Below are positions 16,484 to 24,643 of a DNA stretch of 24,654 bases, in pieces. The stretch is taken from positions 1 to 24,654 of the forward strand of contig NZ_ALPT02000062.1 in the NCBI RefSeq assembly GCF_000292245.2, read 5' to 3'. The DNA comes from Alkalihalobacillus alcalophilus ATCC 27647 = CGMCC 1.3604. GTDB lineage: Bacteria > Bacillota > Bacilli > Bacillales > Bacillaceae_D. The notes beneath the pieces were generated by a model. It was not told the origin of the DNA. It saw only the letters and a program-made list of their open reading frames with translations, and did not search any database. Made by a program: the position numbers and the translations under genes. Position 1 is the stretch's first letter, and each line of letters opens with the position of its first letter.

Positions 16484-16900
16484 TTAGGAAGATTGATTAG
16501 AATCATCAGAATTTGAATTAGAGTCTGAATTTTTTTCGAACTCGGACAAAGCTTCCAAAACAAGAGTGACGGCTTGGCTCATCGCTGCCCCTCCACCAAA
16601 AGCAGCCGTCACCGCGATTGCTTCTAGTACCTCTTCTTCTTTACACCCTTCATCTAGACATCCTTTTGTATGGTAAATCATACAGTATTCATCCTGAGCA
16701 ATCACACTAACCGCCAAAGCGATTAACTGCTTCTCTCTCAAGGTAAGTTTTCCTTTTTCAAAACAAGCTTCTGTAAACGCATTATATTTTTTGGCGATGT
16801 GAGGCATCTTTTTTGAAAACTTTTGGATACCTTCTTTATACTCCTGTAAAGCTAACGCAACCGGACTTTGTGGCTCTTGCTGCTGCTGATTTCCTGACAT
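16484..16900 (-). CDS. yurZ: AhpD-like carboxymuconolactone decarboxylase family protein (YurZ-like)
   Basis: This 138-residue helical protein matches the carboxymuconolactone decarboxylase/AhpD family. The typical centre is LREKQLIALAVSVIAQDEYCMIYHTKGCLD (about 55-83), with Glu71, Cys73 and His77, followed by the family's glycine-rich AAFGGGAAM. Catalytic AhpD proteins have a CxxC pair before the His; here only one Cys precedes it, with others at 81 and 86, so peroxidase-linked activity is uncertain. The tail after residue 123 is low-complexity Asn/Ser/Asp. ATG at 16900 follows GGAGGGATAACA; a GTG at 16918 lies ahead of the ribosome site and is not the start. In B. subtilis yurZ stands at the same place, between suf and metNPQ. 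Confidence 0.85.
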   Translation of the reverse strand: MSGNQQQQEPQSPVALALQEYKEGIQKFSKKMPHIAKKYNAFTEACFEKGKLTLREKQLIALAVSVIAQDEYCMIYHTKGCLDEGCKEEEVLEAIAVTAAFGGGAAMSQAVTLVLEALSEFEKNSDSNSNSDDSNQSS

Positions 16901-17123
16901 TGTTATCCCTCCATTCACCTTTTACGTAAATAGTATGAGATAGCTTGAGTTCAATTATGCTAATTAAACAAAAGAAATATCTAGTTAAAATGATTATTCG
17001 TCCTGAGAAAAAATCAAATGTTTCTATTCTTAATAAGGTAATGAGTTTATGTTTAGCAAGGGGAGCTAGGAGAGGTGAAGGTGCTGATGGACTAAATGCG
17101 TAGTTTGAATACGGGTTTACACT

Positions 17124-17163
17124 AAAAAAACAGACAAGGCTTTTATGTCCTCGTCTGTTTTAA
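17124..17163 (-). terminator. Rho-independent terminator of the metNPQ operon
   Basis: On the minus strand AAAACAGACGAGG pairs with GCCTTGTCTGTTTT and is followed by T residues. It starts about 20 bases after the metQ stop codon. Confidence 0.88.
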
Positions 17164-17180
17164 GAAAAGCTAATTGCTAA

Positions 17181-18035
17181 TTAATCCACTAAAGGAATAA
17201 CCGCACCATTATATCGTTCTTGAATGAACTGTTGGATTTCTTCTGATTGAAGCACTTCTAATAATGTGACAATCGCTTCATTATTTTCGTCTTCAGAACG
17301 GACAACTAAAAGGTTTCCTTGCAATTTATCATCCGACTCAAAGGCAATTCCATATTGATCGATATCAACATTTCCTTCAAGAGCATAGTTTGTATTGATC
17401 GCAACCGCATCACCTTCACCTGACTCAAATGAAGGAGCTAGCATTCTAGCTTCGACTTGTCTTGAACCAAAATTTATATTTTTCGGGTTTGATGAAATAT
17501 TATCAATTGTTGCTAATTCGCCTTCTTCGACATCAAGTTCAATTAAACCAGCATCTTCAAAAATCGGTAAAATACGCCCATGGTCACTAATTGAATCACT
17601 TAAAATAATTTCAGCACCTTCTGGAAGTTCATCTAAACTTGCATAATCTTGAGAGTAAATTCCAATAGGCTCAGCATGTACAGAACCTACACTAACAAAA
17701 TCATAATCATATTCAGAAATTTGTTGAGCTAAATAACCTGGTGTTTGGAAATAGTTTGCATCTAAATCCCCTGACTCTAATTCCTGATTCGGTAAAATGT
17801 AATCAGAGAATACAACAATATCTAGTTCAATTCCTCTTTCAGCTAAAATCGGCTCAGCCGCTTCAAGAATTTCTTGGTGCGGAACTGCTGAAGCTCCAAT
17901 TCTAATTGTTTCCACTGCCGCTGCTGAATCATCCCCATCACCAGCTTGATTATCATTACCTTCATTGTCACTACCGCACGCTACAAGTGCAAGTGTTACA
18001 GCGACCGCTCCTAGTGTACGAACAAATTTTTTCAT
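17181..18035 (-). CDS. metQ: Methionine ABC transporter substrate-binding lipoprotein MetQ
   Basis: MetQ (284 residues) is anchored outside the membrane, captures methionine and delivers it to MetP/MetN. The N-terminus is a lipoprotein signal, MKKFVRTLGAVAVTLALVAC, with the lipobox Cys at residue 20, followed by a very acidic linker (Asp, Asn, Gly). The NlpA/MetQ domain shows IRIGASAVPHQEILE, ANYFQTPGYL, GSVHAEPIGIYS and the closing FIQERYNGAVIPLVD. The acidic linker is unusually long and could suit high-salt or alkaline surroundings, though this is only a guess. ATG at 18035 is preceded by GGGGGAGA. It is the last gene of metNPQ. Confidence 0.95.
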   Translation of the reverse strand: MKKFVRTLGAVAVTLALVACGSDNEGNDNQAGDGDDSAAAVETIRIGASAVPHQEILEAAEPILAERGIELDIVVFSDYILPNQELESGDLDANYFQTPGYLAQQISEYDYDFVSVGSVHAEPIGIYSQDYASLDELPEGAEIILSDSISDHGRILPIFEDAGLIELDVEEGELATIDNISSNPKNINFGSRQVEARMLAPSFESGEGDAVAINTNYALEGNVDIDQYGIAFESDDKLQGNLLVVRSEDENNEAIVTLLEVLQSEEIQQFIQERYNGAVIPLVD

Positions 18036-18050
18036 ACCATTCTCCCCCTC

Positions 18051-18719
18051 TTATCGTTTATCTGTTTTATTTGTTAAAAAGTCACCAATTACTTGAATCA
18101 TAAAGACAATGAGTAATATAGCAACTGTTGCAACCACCATTAACGATGAATTGTTTCTTTGCCAACCTTCAAGGAAAGCAAGATGGCCTAATCCACCTGC
18201 CCCTATTACTCCAGCCATTGCTGTAAAACTAACAAGTGAAATACTTGTTACCGTAATTCCCGATATTAAGGCTGGCATTGATTCTGGCAATAAAACCTTC
18301 CAAATAATACGGAAGTTTGAAGCCCCCATTGAGTGGGCCGCTTCAATAACCCCTTTATCCACTTCACGTAAAGCAATTTCAACCAGTCGAGCATAAAATG
18401 GAGCAGCTCCAATTATTAAAGCTGGTAAGGCTGCATTAGCACCAAGGATGCTTCCCATTAACATTCGAGTAAATGGCATAAGTAAAATAATGAGGATGAT
18501 AAATGGAATCGATCGGAAAACATTGACAATCGATGCAAAAATAAAGTTAACGACCTTACTTTCCCACATATTCCCTTTACTCGTTAAATAAAGCATCAAA
18601 CCTAAGAAAATCCCGATTATAAAGGAGGCAGCGACAGAAATCCCTGTCATATAAAGGGTTTCTTTTATAGCCTCCCATAGTAAATCCCATTTTACATCAG
18701 CTAAAAACTCTTCAAACAC
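18051..18719 (-). CDS. metP: Methionine ABC transporter permease MetP
   Basis: This MetI-type permease of about 222 residues has five hydrophobic segments. The conserved coupling loop contacting the ATPase is EAAHSMGASNFRIIWKVLLPESMPALI (about 135-160), with the EAA motif and downstream Gly. Upstream, ASIVNVFRSIPFIILIILLMPFTR is typical of the family. I start at GTG 18719, six bases after GAGGTGA; a TTG two codons earlier is also possible. It overlaps the end of metN by a few bases and is followed by metQ after 15 bases. Confidence 0.93.
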   Translation of the reverse strand: MFEEFLADVKWDLLWEAIKETLYMTGISVAASFIIGIFLGLMLYLTSKGNMWESKVVNFIFASIVNVFRSIPFIILIILLMPFTRMLMGSILGANAALPALIIGAAPFYARLVEIALREVDKGVIEAAHSMGASNFRIIWKVLLPESMPALISGITVTSISLVSFTAMAGVIGAGGLGHLAFLEGWQRNNSSLMVVATVAILLIVFMIQVIGDFLTNKTDKR

Positions 18720-19737
18720 GCTCAATCACCTCACATTCGACTTGCTCACCTTGAATGAAGGCAACCGCACTGTCTATCTCCTCTTTATCACCTTTTAAAT
18801 GAATAAAAAGAGAACCGTACGAACTCTCACGCGTTTTGGAAATTTTCCCTTGGAGGATATTCACTTCCACTTGGAATTTACGAACCAATTCAGTAATTAA
18901 AGGACGTTCTGCTGCTTTTCCCAGGAAGGTAAGCTTCACAACTTCTCCTTCGATTCCTTGCTGCAACCAGTGCTCTAATGATTCTAATGTTTCCTCTGGT
19001 TCTGTAATTTGTTTCACAAACTCTTTTGTCATTTCTTGAACAGGTTTACGGAAGACATCGAGTACAGGACCTTGTTCCACAATTTTCCCTGCCTCCATCA
19101 CCGCAACTTGATGACAAATTTTTCGAATGACATGCATTTCATGCGTAATCAAAATGACGGTTAAACCTAACTTTTGATTAATATCAACAAGTAATTCTAA
19201 AATCGAGTCGGTCGTTTTTGGGTCAAGGGCAGACGTTGCTTCATCACATAATAAGACCTTTGGATTATTCGCAAGTGCTCGTGCAATTCCGACCCTTTGT
19301 TTTTGTCCCCCACTCAGCTGTGACGGGTAACTCCCACCTCGTCCTTCAAGTCCAACAAGTGAAATTAACTCTTTCACTCGTTCATCTCGTTTCTTTTTTG
19401 GAACTCCAGCAATTTCAAGTGGAAAAGCAATGTTTTCATGGACTGTGCGCGACCATAATAAATTAAAATGCTGAAAAATCATCCCTATTTCTTGTCTCGC
19501 TTTTCTCAACTGAGGTTTTGAAAGCTTTGACAACGATTTACCAGCTACGACAACTTCACCACTCGTTGGTCTTTCGAGCATATTTAACATCCGAATCAGT
19601 GTACTTTTACCAGCACCACTATATCCGATAATGCCAAAAATTTCGCCTTCATTTATTTGAAGATTAATTCCATCAACCGCATGTACTGGACCATCCTTTG
19701 TAAAGAAAATTTTTTGGATGTCACTTAAATTAATCAC
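18712..19737 (-). CDS. metN: Methionine ABC transporter ATP-binding protein MetN
   Basis: MetN (341 residues) powers methionine uptake. Walker A is GYSGAGKST (38-46), the signature LSGGQKQR (141-148), and Walker B VLLCDEATSALDP with Asp165 and Glu166. The C-terminal NIL domain (about 265-341) binds methionine in related importers and shuts transport when the cytoplasm is full. The start is GTG at 19737, preceded by AGGAGG eleven bases upstream. Expression is controlled by the S-box at 19824-19990, about 90 bases ahead. Confidence 0.95.
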   Translation of the reverse strand: MINLSDIQKIFFTKDGPVHAVDGINLQINEGEIFGIIGYSGAGKSTLIRMLNMLERPTSGEVVVAGKSLSKLSKPQLRKARQEIGMIFQHFNLLWSRTVHENIAFPLEIAGVPKKKRDERVKELISLVGLEGRGGSYPSQLSGGQKQRVGIARALANNPKVLLCDEATSALDPKTTDSILELLVDINQKLGLTVILITHEMHVIRKICHQVAVMEAGKIVEQGPVLDVFRKPVQEMTKEFVKQITEPEETLESLEHWLQQGIEGEVVKLTFLGKAAERPLITELVRKFQVEVNILQGKISKTRESSYGSLFIHLKGDKEEIDSAVAFIQGEQVECEVIERV

Positions 19738-19823
19738 GTTGTTTCTTGCCTCCTGACAACACTCTCTATCTTTTCCTCTTAATCGGGCTGAACATCATAA
19801 TGGCTAACCAAATTTAAAACTGC

Positions 19824-19990
19824 AAAAAAGCCTTCTCTCATCAATCCAGATGAAAAGAAGGCTTAACCTTAATCTCATCTTTCAAAGCATTTGGCTTTGC
19901 AGGATTTAGCACCTTTTGAACGAAAAGATTCGTTTTACGGTTGCCGGGTTTCATCGGGCCAGTCCCTCCACCTCTCTCGATAAGAGCTAT
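19824..19990 (-). promoter_or_regulatory. SAM riboswitch (S-box) with intrinsic terminator
   Basis: On the minus strand the leader reads CTCTTATCGAGAGAGGTGGAGGGACTGGCCC, split here as CTCTTATCGAGAG then AGGTGGAGGGACTGGCCC, followed by GATGAAACCCGGCAACC, GGTGCTAAATCCTGC and a closing GATGAGA. These are the conserved S-box blocks. A terminator hairpin (AAGCCTTCT with AGAAGGCTTTTTT, 19824-19866) follows directly. By the family mechanism, bound S-adenosylmethionine should favour termination, turning metNPQ off when methionine is plentiful. A 63-codon reading frame across it is not a gene. Confidence 0.96.
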
Positions 19991-20018
19991 AAATGTTATG
20001 TTCATTTTGGTTTGACTT

Positions 20019-20048
20019 ATCGTAACACGCACCTATTTTTGTTGTCAA
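20019..20048 (-). promoter_or_regulatory. Sigma-A promoter of the S-box/metNPQ transcript
   Basis: On the minus strand a perfect TTGACA (20043-20048) is followed after 18 bases by TACGAT (20019-20024), with TG one base upstream as in extended -10 elements. It lies about 30 bases before the riboswitch. Confidence 0.65.
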
Positions 20049-20131
20049 CCTTTTTTACATAAGTATTCTTACCTTCATAATCGGATTAGTCTTACAATTA
20101 GTTATTTTCAGTTTTTTGTTTTGTATTCGTT

Positions 20132-20368
20132 TTAACACCAACCACCATCACAGTTTTCTACATAGGCTCTAACTTGTTCCGGATGAGCATTTTCAAAGTG
20201 GTAAATTTTATCATTTTCAAAAACAAAGCCTTCTCTCATTTTCCGTTTAAGGCCGTCCTCCGTTTCTGTGACCATTCCAATTTTTATCTCCCCCATATAA
20301 AGATTTAATTGCCCCTCTTCATATTTGCCGATAATTTTATTCGTCACATCCACTTTATCCAAATTCAT
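20132..20368 (-). CDS. yusG: YusG-like DUF2553 protein
   Basis: A small soluble protein of 78 residues matching B. subtilis YusG (DUF2553) in length and position. Visible features are VTNKIIGKYEEGQLNLYMGE, the KMREGFVFENDKIYHF stretch and a C-terminal NCDGGWC with two Cys. No function is established. ATG at 20368 follows a GGAGG site about ten bases upstream; a TTG two codons earlier is less likely. It is separated from gcvH by a terminator and probably has its own promoter, which I could not pick out. Confidence 0.82.
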   Translation of the reverse strand: MNLDKVDVTNKIIGKYEEGQLNLYMGEIKIGMVTETEDGLKRKMREGFVFENDKIYHFENAHPEQVRAYVENCDGGWC

Positions 20369-20482
20369 TTTCAATTCCCCTCCTCACTCTTAAGTTAACC
20401 GTCCTTCTTCAGTTGATACTGTTCGTTTTGTGGGAAACAGGGGGGATTGTGGGTAAATTGATCATTCAGTGAGCTAAACCAT

Positions 20483-20524
20483 CAAAAAAAGCACCGAAGC
20501 TTTCTATAAGCTTCAGTGCCTTTT
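20483..20524 (-). terminator. Rho-independent terminator after gcvH
   Basis: On the minus strand GGCACTGAAGCTT pairs with AAGCTTCGGTGC and seven T follow. It lies about 20 bases past the gcvH stop. The plus strand also ends in TTTT, so it may work both ways. Confidence 0.88.
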
Positions 20525-20544
20525 GAAGTTGCCTTTATTATTAA

Positions 20545-20931
20545 TTAGTCTTCACTAATCATTTCTTCGTATTGCTCGGCAGACATTAAGTTTTCAAGCT
20601 CAGACTTATTAGATGGCTCTACAACGATCATCCATGCTTTTTCATATGGAGATTCATTTACGAACTCTGGAGAATCATCTAAGTCTTCGTTTACTTCTAC
20701 TACTTTTCCACTTACAGGTGCATACAGTTCAGAAACCGTTTTTACGGATTCTACGCTACCGAACGGCTCGTCCGCTTCAATTGAATCTCCAACTTCAGGA
20801 AGTTCAACAAACACGATATCGCCAAGTTCTGATTGAGCAAAGTCTGTAATTCCGATACGAACGTTTCCGTCTTCTGTTTTGACCCACTCATGTTCCTCTG
20901 AATACTTTAATTCCTTTGGTAAATTACTCAT
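20545..20931 (-). CDS. gcvH: Glycine cleavage system H protein
   Basis: GcvH (128 residues from this start) carries the aminomethyl group on a lipoyl arm between the P, T and L proteins of glycine cleavage. It is also a lipoyl relay for other complexes in Bacillus. Lys64 in GSVESVKTVSELYAPVSG is the expected lipoylated lysine. The family N-terminus MSNLPKELKYSEEHEWV fixes the start at ATG 20931, which follows GGAGGTATTCATCTA; an earlier in-frame start at 20985 would add residues foreign to the family. It stands alone, with gcvP and gcvT elsewhere. Confidence 0.96.
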   Translation of the reverse strand: MSNLPKELKYSEEHEWVKTEDGNVRIGITDFAQSELGDIVFVELPEVGDSIEADEPFGSVESVKTVSELYAPVSGKVVEVNEDLDDSPEFVNESPYEKAWMIVVEPSNKSELENLMSAEQYEEMISED

Positions 20932-20983
20932 TAGATGAATACCTCCAATATTTTTTGCGTTATGTAATACGTTCTTATTAAAC

Positions 20984-21012
20984 ACTATACCTTTTTTTAG
21001 AGAAAATGAAAA
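20984..21012 (-). promoter_or_regulatory. Candidate promoter of gcvH
   Basis: On the minus strand TTTTCA (21007-21012), a 17-base spacer and TATAGT (20984-20989) lie in the short gap between yusI and gcvH. The -10 matches five of six; the -35 is weak. Confidence 0.45.
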
Positions 21013-21024
21013 TCCTTGATTGCA

Positions 21025-21381
21025 TCATTTCCAAATTTGTTCAAACTCTGCCTCTTTAAAACCAACTGTTACTCGCTTTCCATCCGTTGTGATTGGGCGT
21101 TTAATCAACATACCGTCCGTTGCGAGTAGACGTAATTGTTCTTCTTCATTCATGTCCTTAAGCTTATCTTTTAAACCAAGTTCACGATATTTTTGACCAC
21201 TCGTATTAAAGAATTTCTTTAATTCAAGTCCACTCTTTACATAAAGTTCCTTCAGTTCCTCTTTTGAAGGGGGCTCTTCGACAATATGAATAGGGTTGAA
21301 CTCAATTCCATTGCTTTCTAACCATTTTTTCGCATTACGACAAGTTCCGCACTTTGGATAATGATAAAAAGTTAGGCTCAT
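21025..21381 (-). CDS. yusI: ArsC/Spx-family thioredoxin-fold protein (YusI-like)
   Basis: This 118-residue protein belongs to the ArsC-like family that includes Spx and MgsR. It opens with SLTFYHYPKCGTCRNAKKWL, giving a redox pair Cys11-Cys14 (CGTC), and carries LIKRPITTDG with the Arg found in this family. The length equals that of B. subtilis YusI. It could be a thiol-based regulator or a reductase. No arsenic genes are nearby, so an arsenate reductase role is not supported. The promoter carries a strong PerR/Fur-type box (21399-21413), pointing to oxidative stress or metal control. Confidence 0.88.
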   Translation of the reverse strand: MSLTFYHYPKCGTCRNAKKWLESNGIEFNPIHIVEEPPSKEELKELYVKSGLELKKFFNTSGQKYRELGLKDKLKDMNEEEQLRLLATDGMLIKRPITTDGKRVTVGFKEAEFEQIWK

Positions 21382-21398
21382 TTATAATCACTCCTCTT

Positions 21399-21413
21399 TA
21401 ATAATCATTATAA
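21399..21413 (-). promoter_or_regulatory. PerR/Fur-type operator over the yusI -10 element
   Basis: On the minus strand TTATAATGATTATTA matches the PerR box TTATAATNATTATAA at all but one base. It contains most of the TATAAT of the promoter, so a bound repressor would block RNA polymerase. A Fur protein could also bind, with a poorer fit. Confidence 0.65.
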
Positions 21414-21435
21414 TTATTATCCAACTGTTTTTCAA
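21407..21435 (-). promoter_or_regulatory. Sigma-A promoter of yusI
   Basis: On the minus strand TTGAAA (21430-21435), a 17-base spacer and a perfect TATAAT (21407-21412) lie 26 bases before the ATG. The match is among the best in the window. Confidence 0.8.
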
Positions 21436-21624
21436 TCTTTCTCAATTAATTTGCCCTTTATCGACCAATTTGAAACAAGGTCTGTTCATTAATATTTGCT
21501 GAGCTAAAGTGGTCACCTAGTGATTAGCCGCTTCTATGCCCCGACAAACTTCTACTCGATTTATAGATTAATTTGAACAAGATCTTATCATTCTGAATAG
21601 CTCATTTACACTATGCTCAAAGAA

Positions 21625-21662
21625 AGAACTCCTGACCGAAGTTTCCTTTGGTCGGAGTTCTC
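21625..21662 (-). terminator. Rho-independent terminator after fadE
   Basis: On the minus strand AGAACTCCGACC pairs with GGTCAGGAGTTCT and TTCTTT follows. It begins about 15 bases past the fadE stop codon. Between it and the yusI promoter I see nothing further. Confidence 0.8.
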
Positions 21663-21676
21663 ACTCAAATTACTTA

Positions 21677-23443
21677 TTAAGCACCTTCTTCAATTAAAAA
21701 CTTAGCAATTTCACGTTTTGTTTGAATCGCATTGATTGGGTCTGCTTTTGTTAATTTGCGGACGATTGAAAGCATCGTGCGAAGGGTATCGCCTGATTCC
21801 ACGTTGCTAATCGTTTCTTTTGCCAGGTTGTCAATCTTCTTAAGAGCTTCATGACAATACAGCTCTGTCATCAAAATATACTTCCTTGCTTTTTCTTCAC
21901 CGACTCTTTCAATTTCTTTTTTCGTACGAGCGACTGCTGATTCCATTTGGAACACTTCAATCACAATATCGGCTACATTTGCTAACATTTCTTGCTCATC
22001 TTGCAGCTTTTCTGCGTATTTTTGTGCAGCTGTTCCAGCAATCATAAGGAATAACTTTTTGCTGTTTTCAACGATCGCTTCTTCACGCTCAAGCGGTTCG
22101 CTGCCAATCTGTTTTGGCATAAGCATAAGTAGTTCTTTTTGTAGCTCTGTTGCTTTTTCTAATAAAGGCAATTCACCTTTCATTGCTTTACGTAAAATCG
22201 TACCTGGAATTAAGAGACGGTTAATCTCATTTGTTCCTTCAAAAATACGATTGATTCGAGAGTCTCGGTAAATTCGCTCAACTTCATATTCAGCCATAAA
22301 ACCATATCCACCATGAATTTGAACCGCTTCATCAGCTACATAATCCAACATCTCTGAACCAGCAATTTTCGCAATCGAACATTCAACCGCGTATTCAGCA
22401 ATCGCTTTAGCTGCGTTTTGGCCAGATTCATCCTCCATATCGGATAGTCTTTGCTCAAATAATCCTCCTGTTCGATAACAAGAGCTTTCAGTTACAAATA
22501 TTTTTGTGGCCATATTCGCCAGTTTTTCTTGAATTAATGGGAAATTAATAATCGCTGTCTTAAACTGCTTTCTTTCTTGAGCATAATCAAGAGCAAGCTT
22601 CAACGCTCTTTTTGAGCCACCTAAGCAACCAACCCCTAGTTTATAGCGACCAATATTTAAAATATTAAAGGCAATTAAATGTCCTTTTCCAATTTCCCCT
22701 AATACATTCTCCACTGGTACCAATGCATCCTCTAAAATAAGTGTTCTTGTTGAAGATCCTTTAATCCCCATTTTCTTTTCTTCAGGTCCAACCGATACAC
22801 CTTCATACTCTCTTTCGACGATAAAGGCTGTAAATTTCTCACCATCAATTTTTGCATAAACGACAAAAACATCCGCAAAGCCAGCATTCGTAATCCATTG
22901 CTTTTCACCGTTTAATACATAGTGAGTTCCTGCATCATTTAAAACTGCTTTTGTTCGAGCTCCTAAGGCGTCCGAACCTGAACCAGGCTCTGTTAAAGCA
23001 TATGCTGCTAGTTTTTCACCACTTGCTAAACCAGGCAAATATTTATGCTTTTGCTCTTCATTACCAAAATAGACGATTGGAAGTGAACCGATTCCAACAT
23101 GTGCCCCGTGACTTAAACCGAACCCACCGACACGAGCAATTTTTTCAGTAATAATCGATGAGCTTAGTTTATCTAATTCCATACCACCGTATTTCTCAGG
23201 GACATCTGCCGCTAATAAGCCCAGATCTCCAGCCTTTTTTAATAATTTAACGGTATGCTCAAATTGATGGTTTTCAATATCTTCAATAAGAGGTGTAACA
23301 TCTTTTTCTACAAATTGATCAACGACTTTACCAATTTCTTTTTGTTCATCTGTTAGTTCCTCTGGTGTATAAATGGATTCCTTTGATACCTCTCCTAATA
23401 AAAAGCTTGCTCCTTTTGGCCAATCTACTTTCTGAGTCATCAT
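21677..23443 (-). CDS. fadE: Acyl-CoA dehydrogenase FadE (YusJ-like)
   Basis: This 588-residue FAD enzyme makes the first double bond in fatty-acyl-CoA beta-oxidation. The acyl-CoA dehydrogenase core holds AAYALTEPGSGSDALGARTKA (about 150-170), KQWITNAGFADVFVVYAK, LKLALDYAQERKQF and IYRDSRINRIFEGTNEINR, in which the Glu of FEGT is the expected catalytic base. The extra C-terminal region of about 180 residues is typical of the long, YusJ-type (very-long-chain) enzymes. It follows fadA after 24 bases and is last in the operon. ATG at 23443 is preceded by GAGGGGGAAATA. Confidence 0.95.
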   Translation of the reverse strand: MMTQKVDWPKGASFLLGEVSKESIYTPEELTDEQKEIGKVVDQFVEKDVTPLIEDIENHQFEHTVKLLKKAGDLGLLAADVPEKYGGMELDKLSSSIITEKIARVGGFGLSHGAHVGIGSLPIVYFGNEEQKHKYLPGLASGEKLAAYALTEPGSGSDALGARTKAVLNDAGTHYVLNGEKQWITNAGFADVFVVYAKIDGEKFTAFIVEREYEGVSVGPEEKKMGIKGSSTRTLILEDALVPVENVLGEIGKGHLIAFNILNIGRYKLGVGCLGGSKRALKLALDYAQERKQFKTAIINFPLIQEKLANMATKIFVTESSCYRTGGLFEQRLSDMEDESGQNAAKAIAEYAVECSIAKIAGSEMLDYVADEAVQIHGGYGFMAEYEVERIYRDSRINRIFEGTNEINRLLIPGTILRKAMKGELPLLEKATELQKELLMLMPKQIGSEPLEREEAIVENSKKLFLMIAGTAAQKYAEKLQDEQEMLANVADIVIEVFQMESAVARTKKEIERVGEEKARKYILMTELYCHEALKKIDNLAKETISNVESGDTLRTMLSIVRKLTKADPINAIQTKREIAKFLIEEGA

Positions 23444-23467
23444 TATTTCCCCCTCAAATGGTTTTAA

Positions 23468-24643
23468 TTAACATAATTCAAAAACAGCTGCTGCTCCCAT
23501 TCCTCCACCGATACACATCGAAACAACGCCATACTGAATGTTTTTTCTTCTCATTTCATGTAAAAGAGTTAAAGTAAGTTTAGTACCTGTGCACCCAAGT
23601 GGATGTCCTAGTGCAATTGCTCCCCCATTTACATTAACTTTCTCAATATCAAGTTCCAATGAACGAACTACTTGTAAGGCTTGGGCCGCGAATGCCTCAT
23701 TAATCTCAAATAACCCGATATCTTCCTTTTTCAATCCAGCCATCGACAATGCTTTTGGAATCGCTCCGATTGGTCCCAATCCCATAATTTCTGGTGCACA
23801 TCCCGTCACCGCATAAGAACGAAACTTAGCGATAGGTTGCAGGTTTCGGCTTAATGCTTCTTCCTTATCCATAACTAGTACTGAAGCTGCCCCGTCACTC
23901 ATTTGTGAAGAGTTCCCAGCTGTTACTGACCCTTGCACATGAAAAGCAGGTCTTAATTTGCCAAGCCCCTCAATCGACGTATCAGCTCGGACACCTTCAT
24001 CCTGAGCAAATTGGACCGTCTTCTCCACAAAACGATTATCTTTTACTGAGCGTAGCTTTACTTCAATTGGTACAATTTCTTCCTTAAAAGCACCTGTTTG
24101 TAGTGCCTTCGCAGCTTTTAATTGACTTTCAACAGCAAATTGATCTTGATCAGCTCGGCTCACACTATATCGATTGGCCACCTCTTCTGCTGTTAGTCCC
24201 ATATTCATATAATATTCAGCACGAGCCTCAACGATCTTACTATTTGGGGCAATGACATGGCCTCCCATTGGGATTTGGCTCATCGATTCAGCCCCACCGG
24301 CAATAATTGTTTTCGCTTGCCCTGTCAAAATGCGCTCTGCGGCATATGAAATACTTTGTAGACCAGACGAACAATAACGATTAATCGTAATCCCAGGTAC
24401 CTCATCCGGTAACCCTGCAAGCAATGAAATGGTACGAGCCATATTCATTCCTTGCTCAGCTTCAGGCATGGCACAACCAATAATCACATCATCGATTTGA
24501 TCCAAATCCTGAAAGTTCGCTCTATCTAATGTTGCTTTTACCGTTTCAGCCGCATAATCATCGGCCCGCATATTTGCAAGCGTTCCTTTTTTGGCTTTCC
24601 CAACAGCTGTTCTCGCACCACTTACAATAACTGCTTCCCTCAT
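23468..24643 (-). CDS. fadA: Acetyl-CoA C-acyltransferase FadA (3-ketoacyl-CoA thiolase, YusK-like)
   Basis: This 391-residue thiolase releases acetyl-CoA in the last step of beta-oxidation. The nucleophile Cys91 lies in INRYCSSGLQSI, the GHP motif in GGAIALGHPLGCTG, and the second catalytic Cys in SMCIGGGMGAA near the end. NEAFAAQ, another family block, is also present. In B. subtilis the operon is fadN-fadA-fadE; fadN would lie just beyond position 24654. ATG at 24643 is preceded by GGAGGGATACG, visible at the window edge. Control is expected from a FadR site upstream of fadN, not seen here. Confidence 0.96.
   Translation of the reverse strand: MREAVIVSGARTAVGKAKKGTLANMRADDYAAETVKATLDRANFQDLDQIDDVIIGCAMPEAEQGMNMARTISLLAGLPDEVPGITINRYCSSGLQSISYAAERILTGQAKTIIAGGAESMSQIPMGGHVIAPNSKIVEARAEYYMNMGLTAEEVANRYSVSRADQDQFAVESQLKAAKALQTGAFKEEIVPIEVKLRSVKDNRFVEKTVQFAQDEGVRADTSIEGLGKLRPAFHVQGSVTAGNSSQMSDGAASVLVMDKEEALSRNLQPIAKFRSYAVTGCAPEIMGLGPIGAIPKALSMAGLKKEDIGLFEINEAFAAQALQVVRSLELDIEKVNVNGGAIALGHPLGCTGTKLTLTLLHEMRRKNIQYGVVSMCIGGGMGAAAVFELC

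Noticed and set aside
16990..17103. A 37-residue plus-strand frame (MIIRPEKKSNVSIL...)
   Set aside because: No ribosome binding site or promoter is evident, and it is not recognisable; it may be a decayed fragment, but support is too weak to list.
19841..20032. A 63-codon minus-strand reading frame
   Set aside because: It lies wholly in the S-box riboswitch and its terminator; RNA motif conservation explains the sequence.
21025..21381. Arsenate reductase ArsC
   Set aside because: The family is shared, but no ars genes are present and the CGTC pair and length fit the YusI/Spx-like group.
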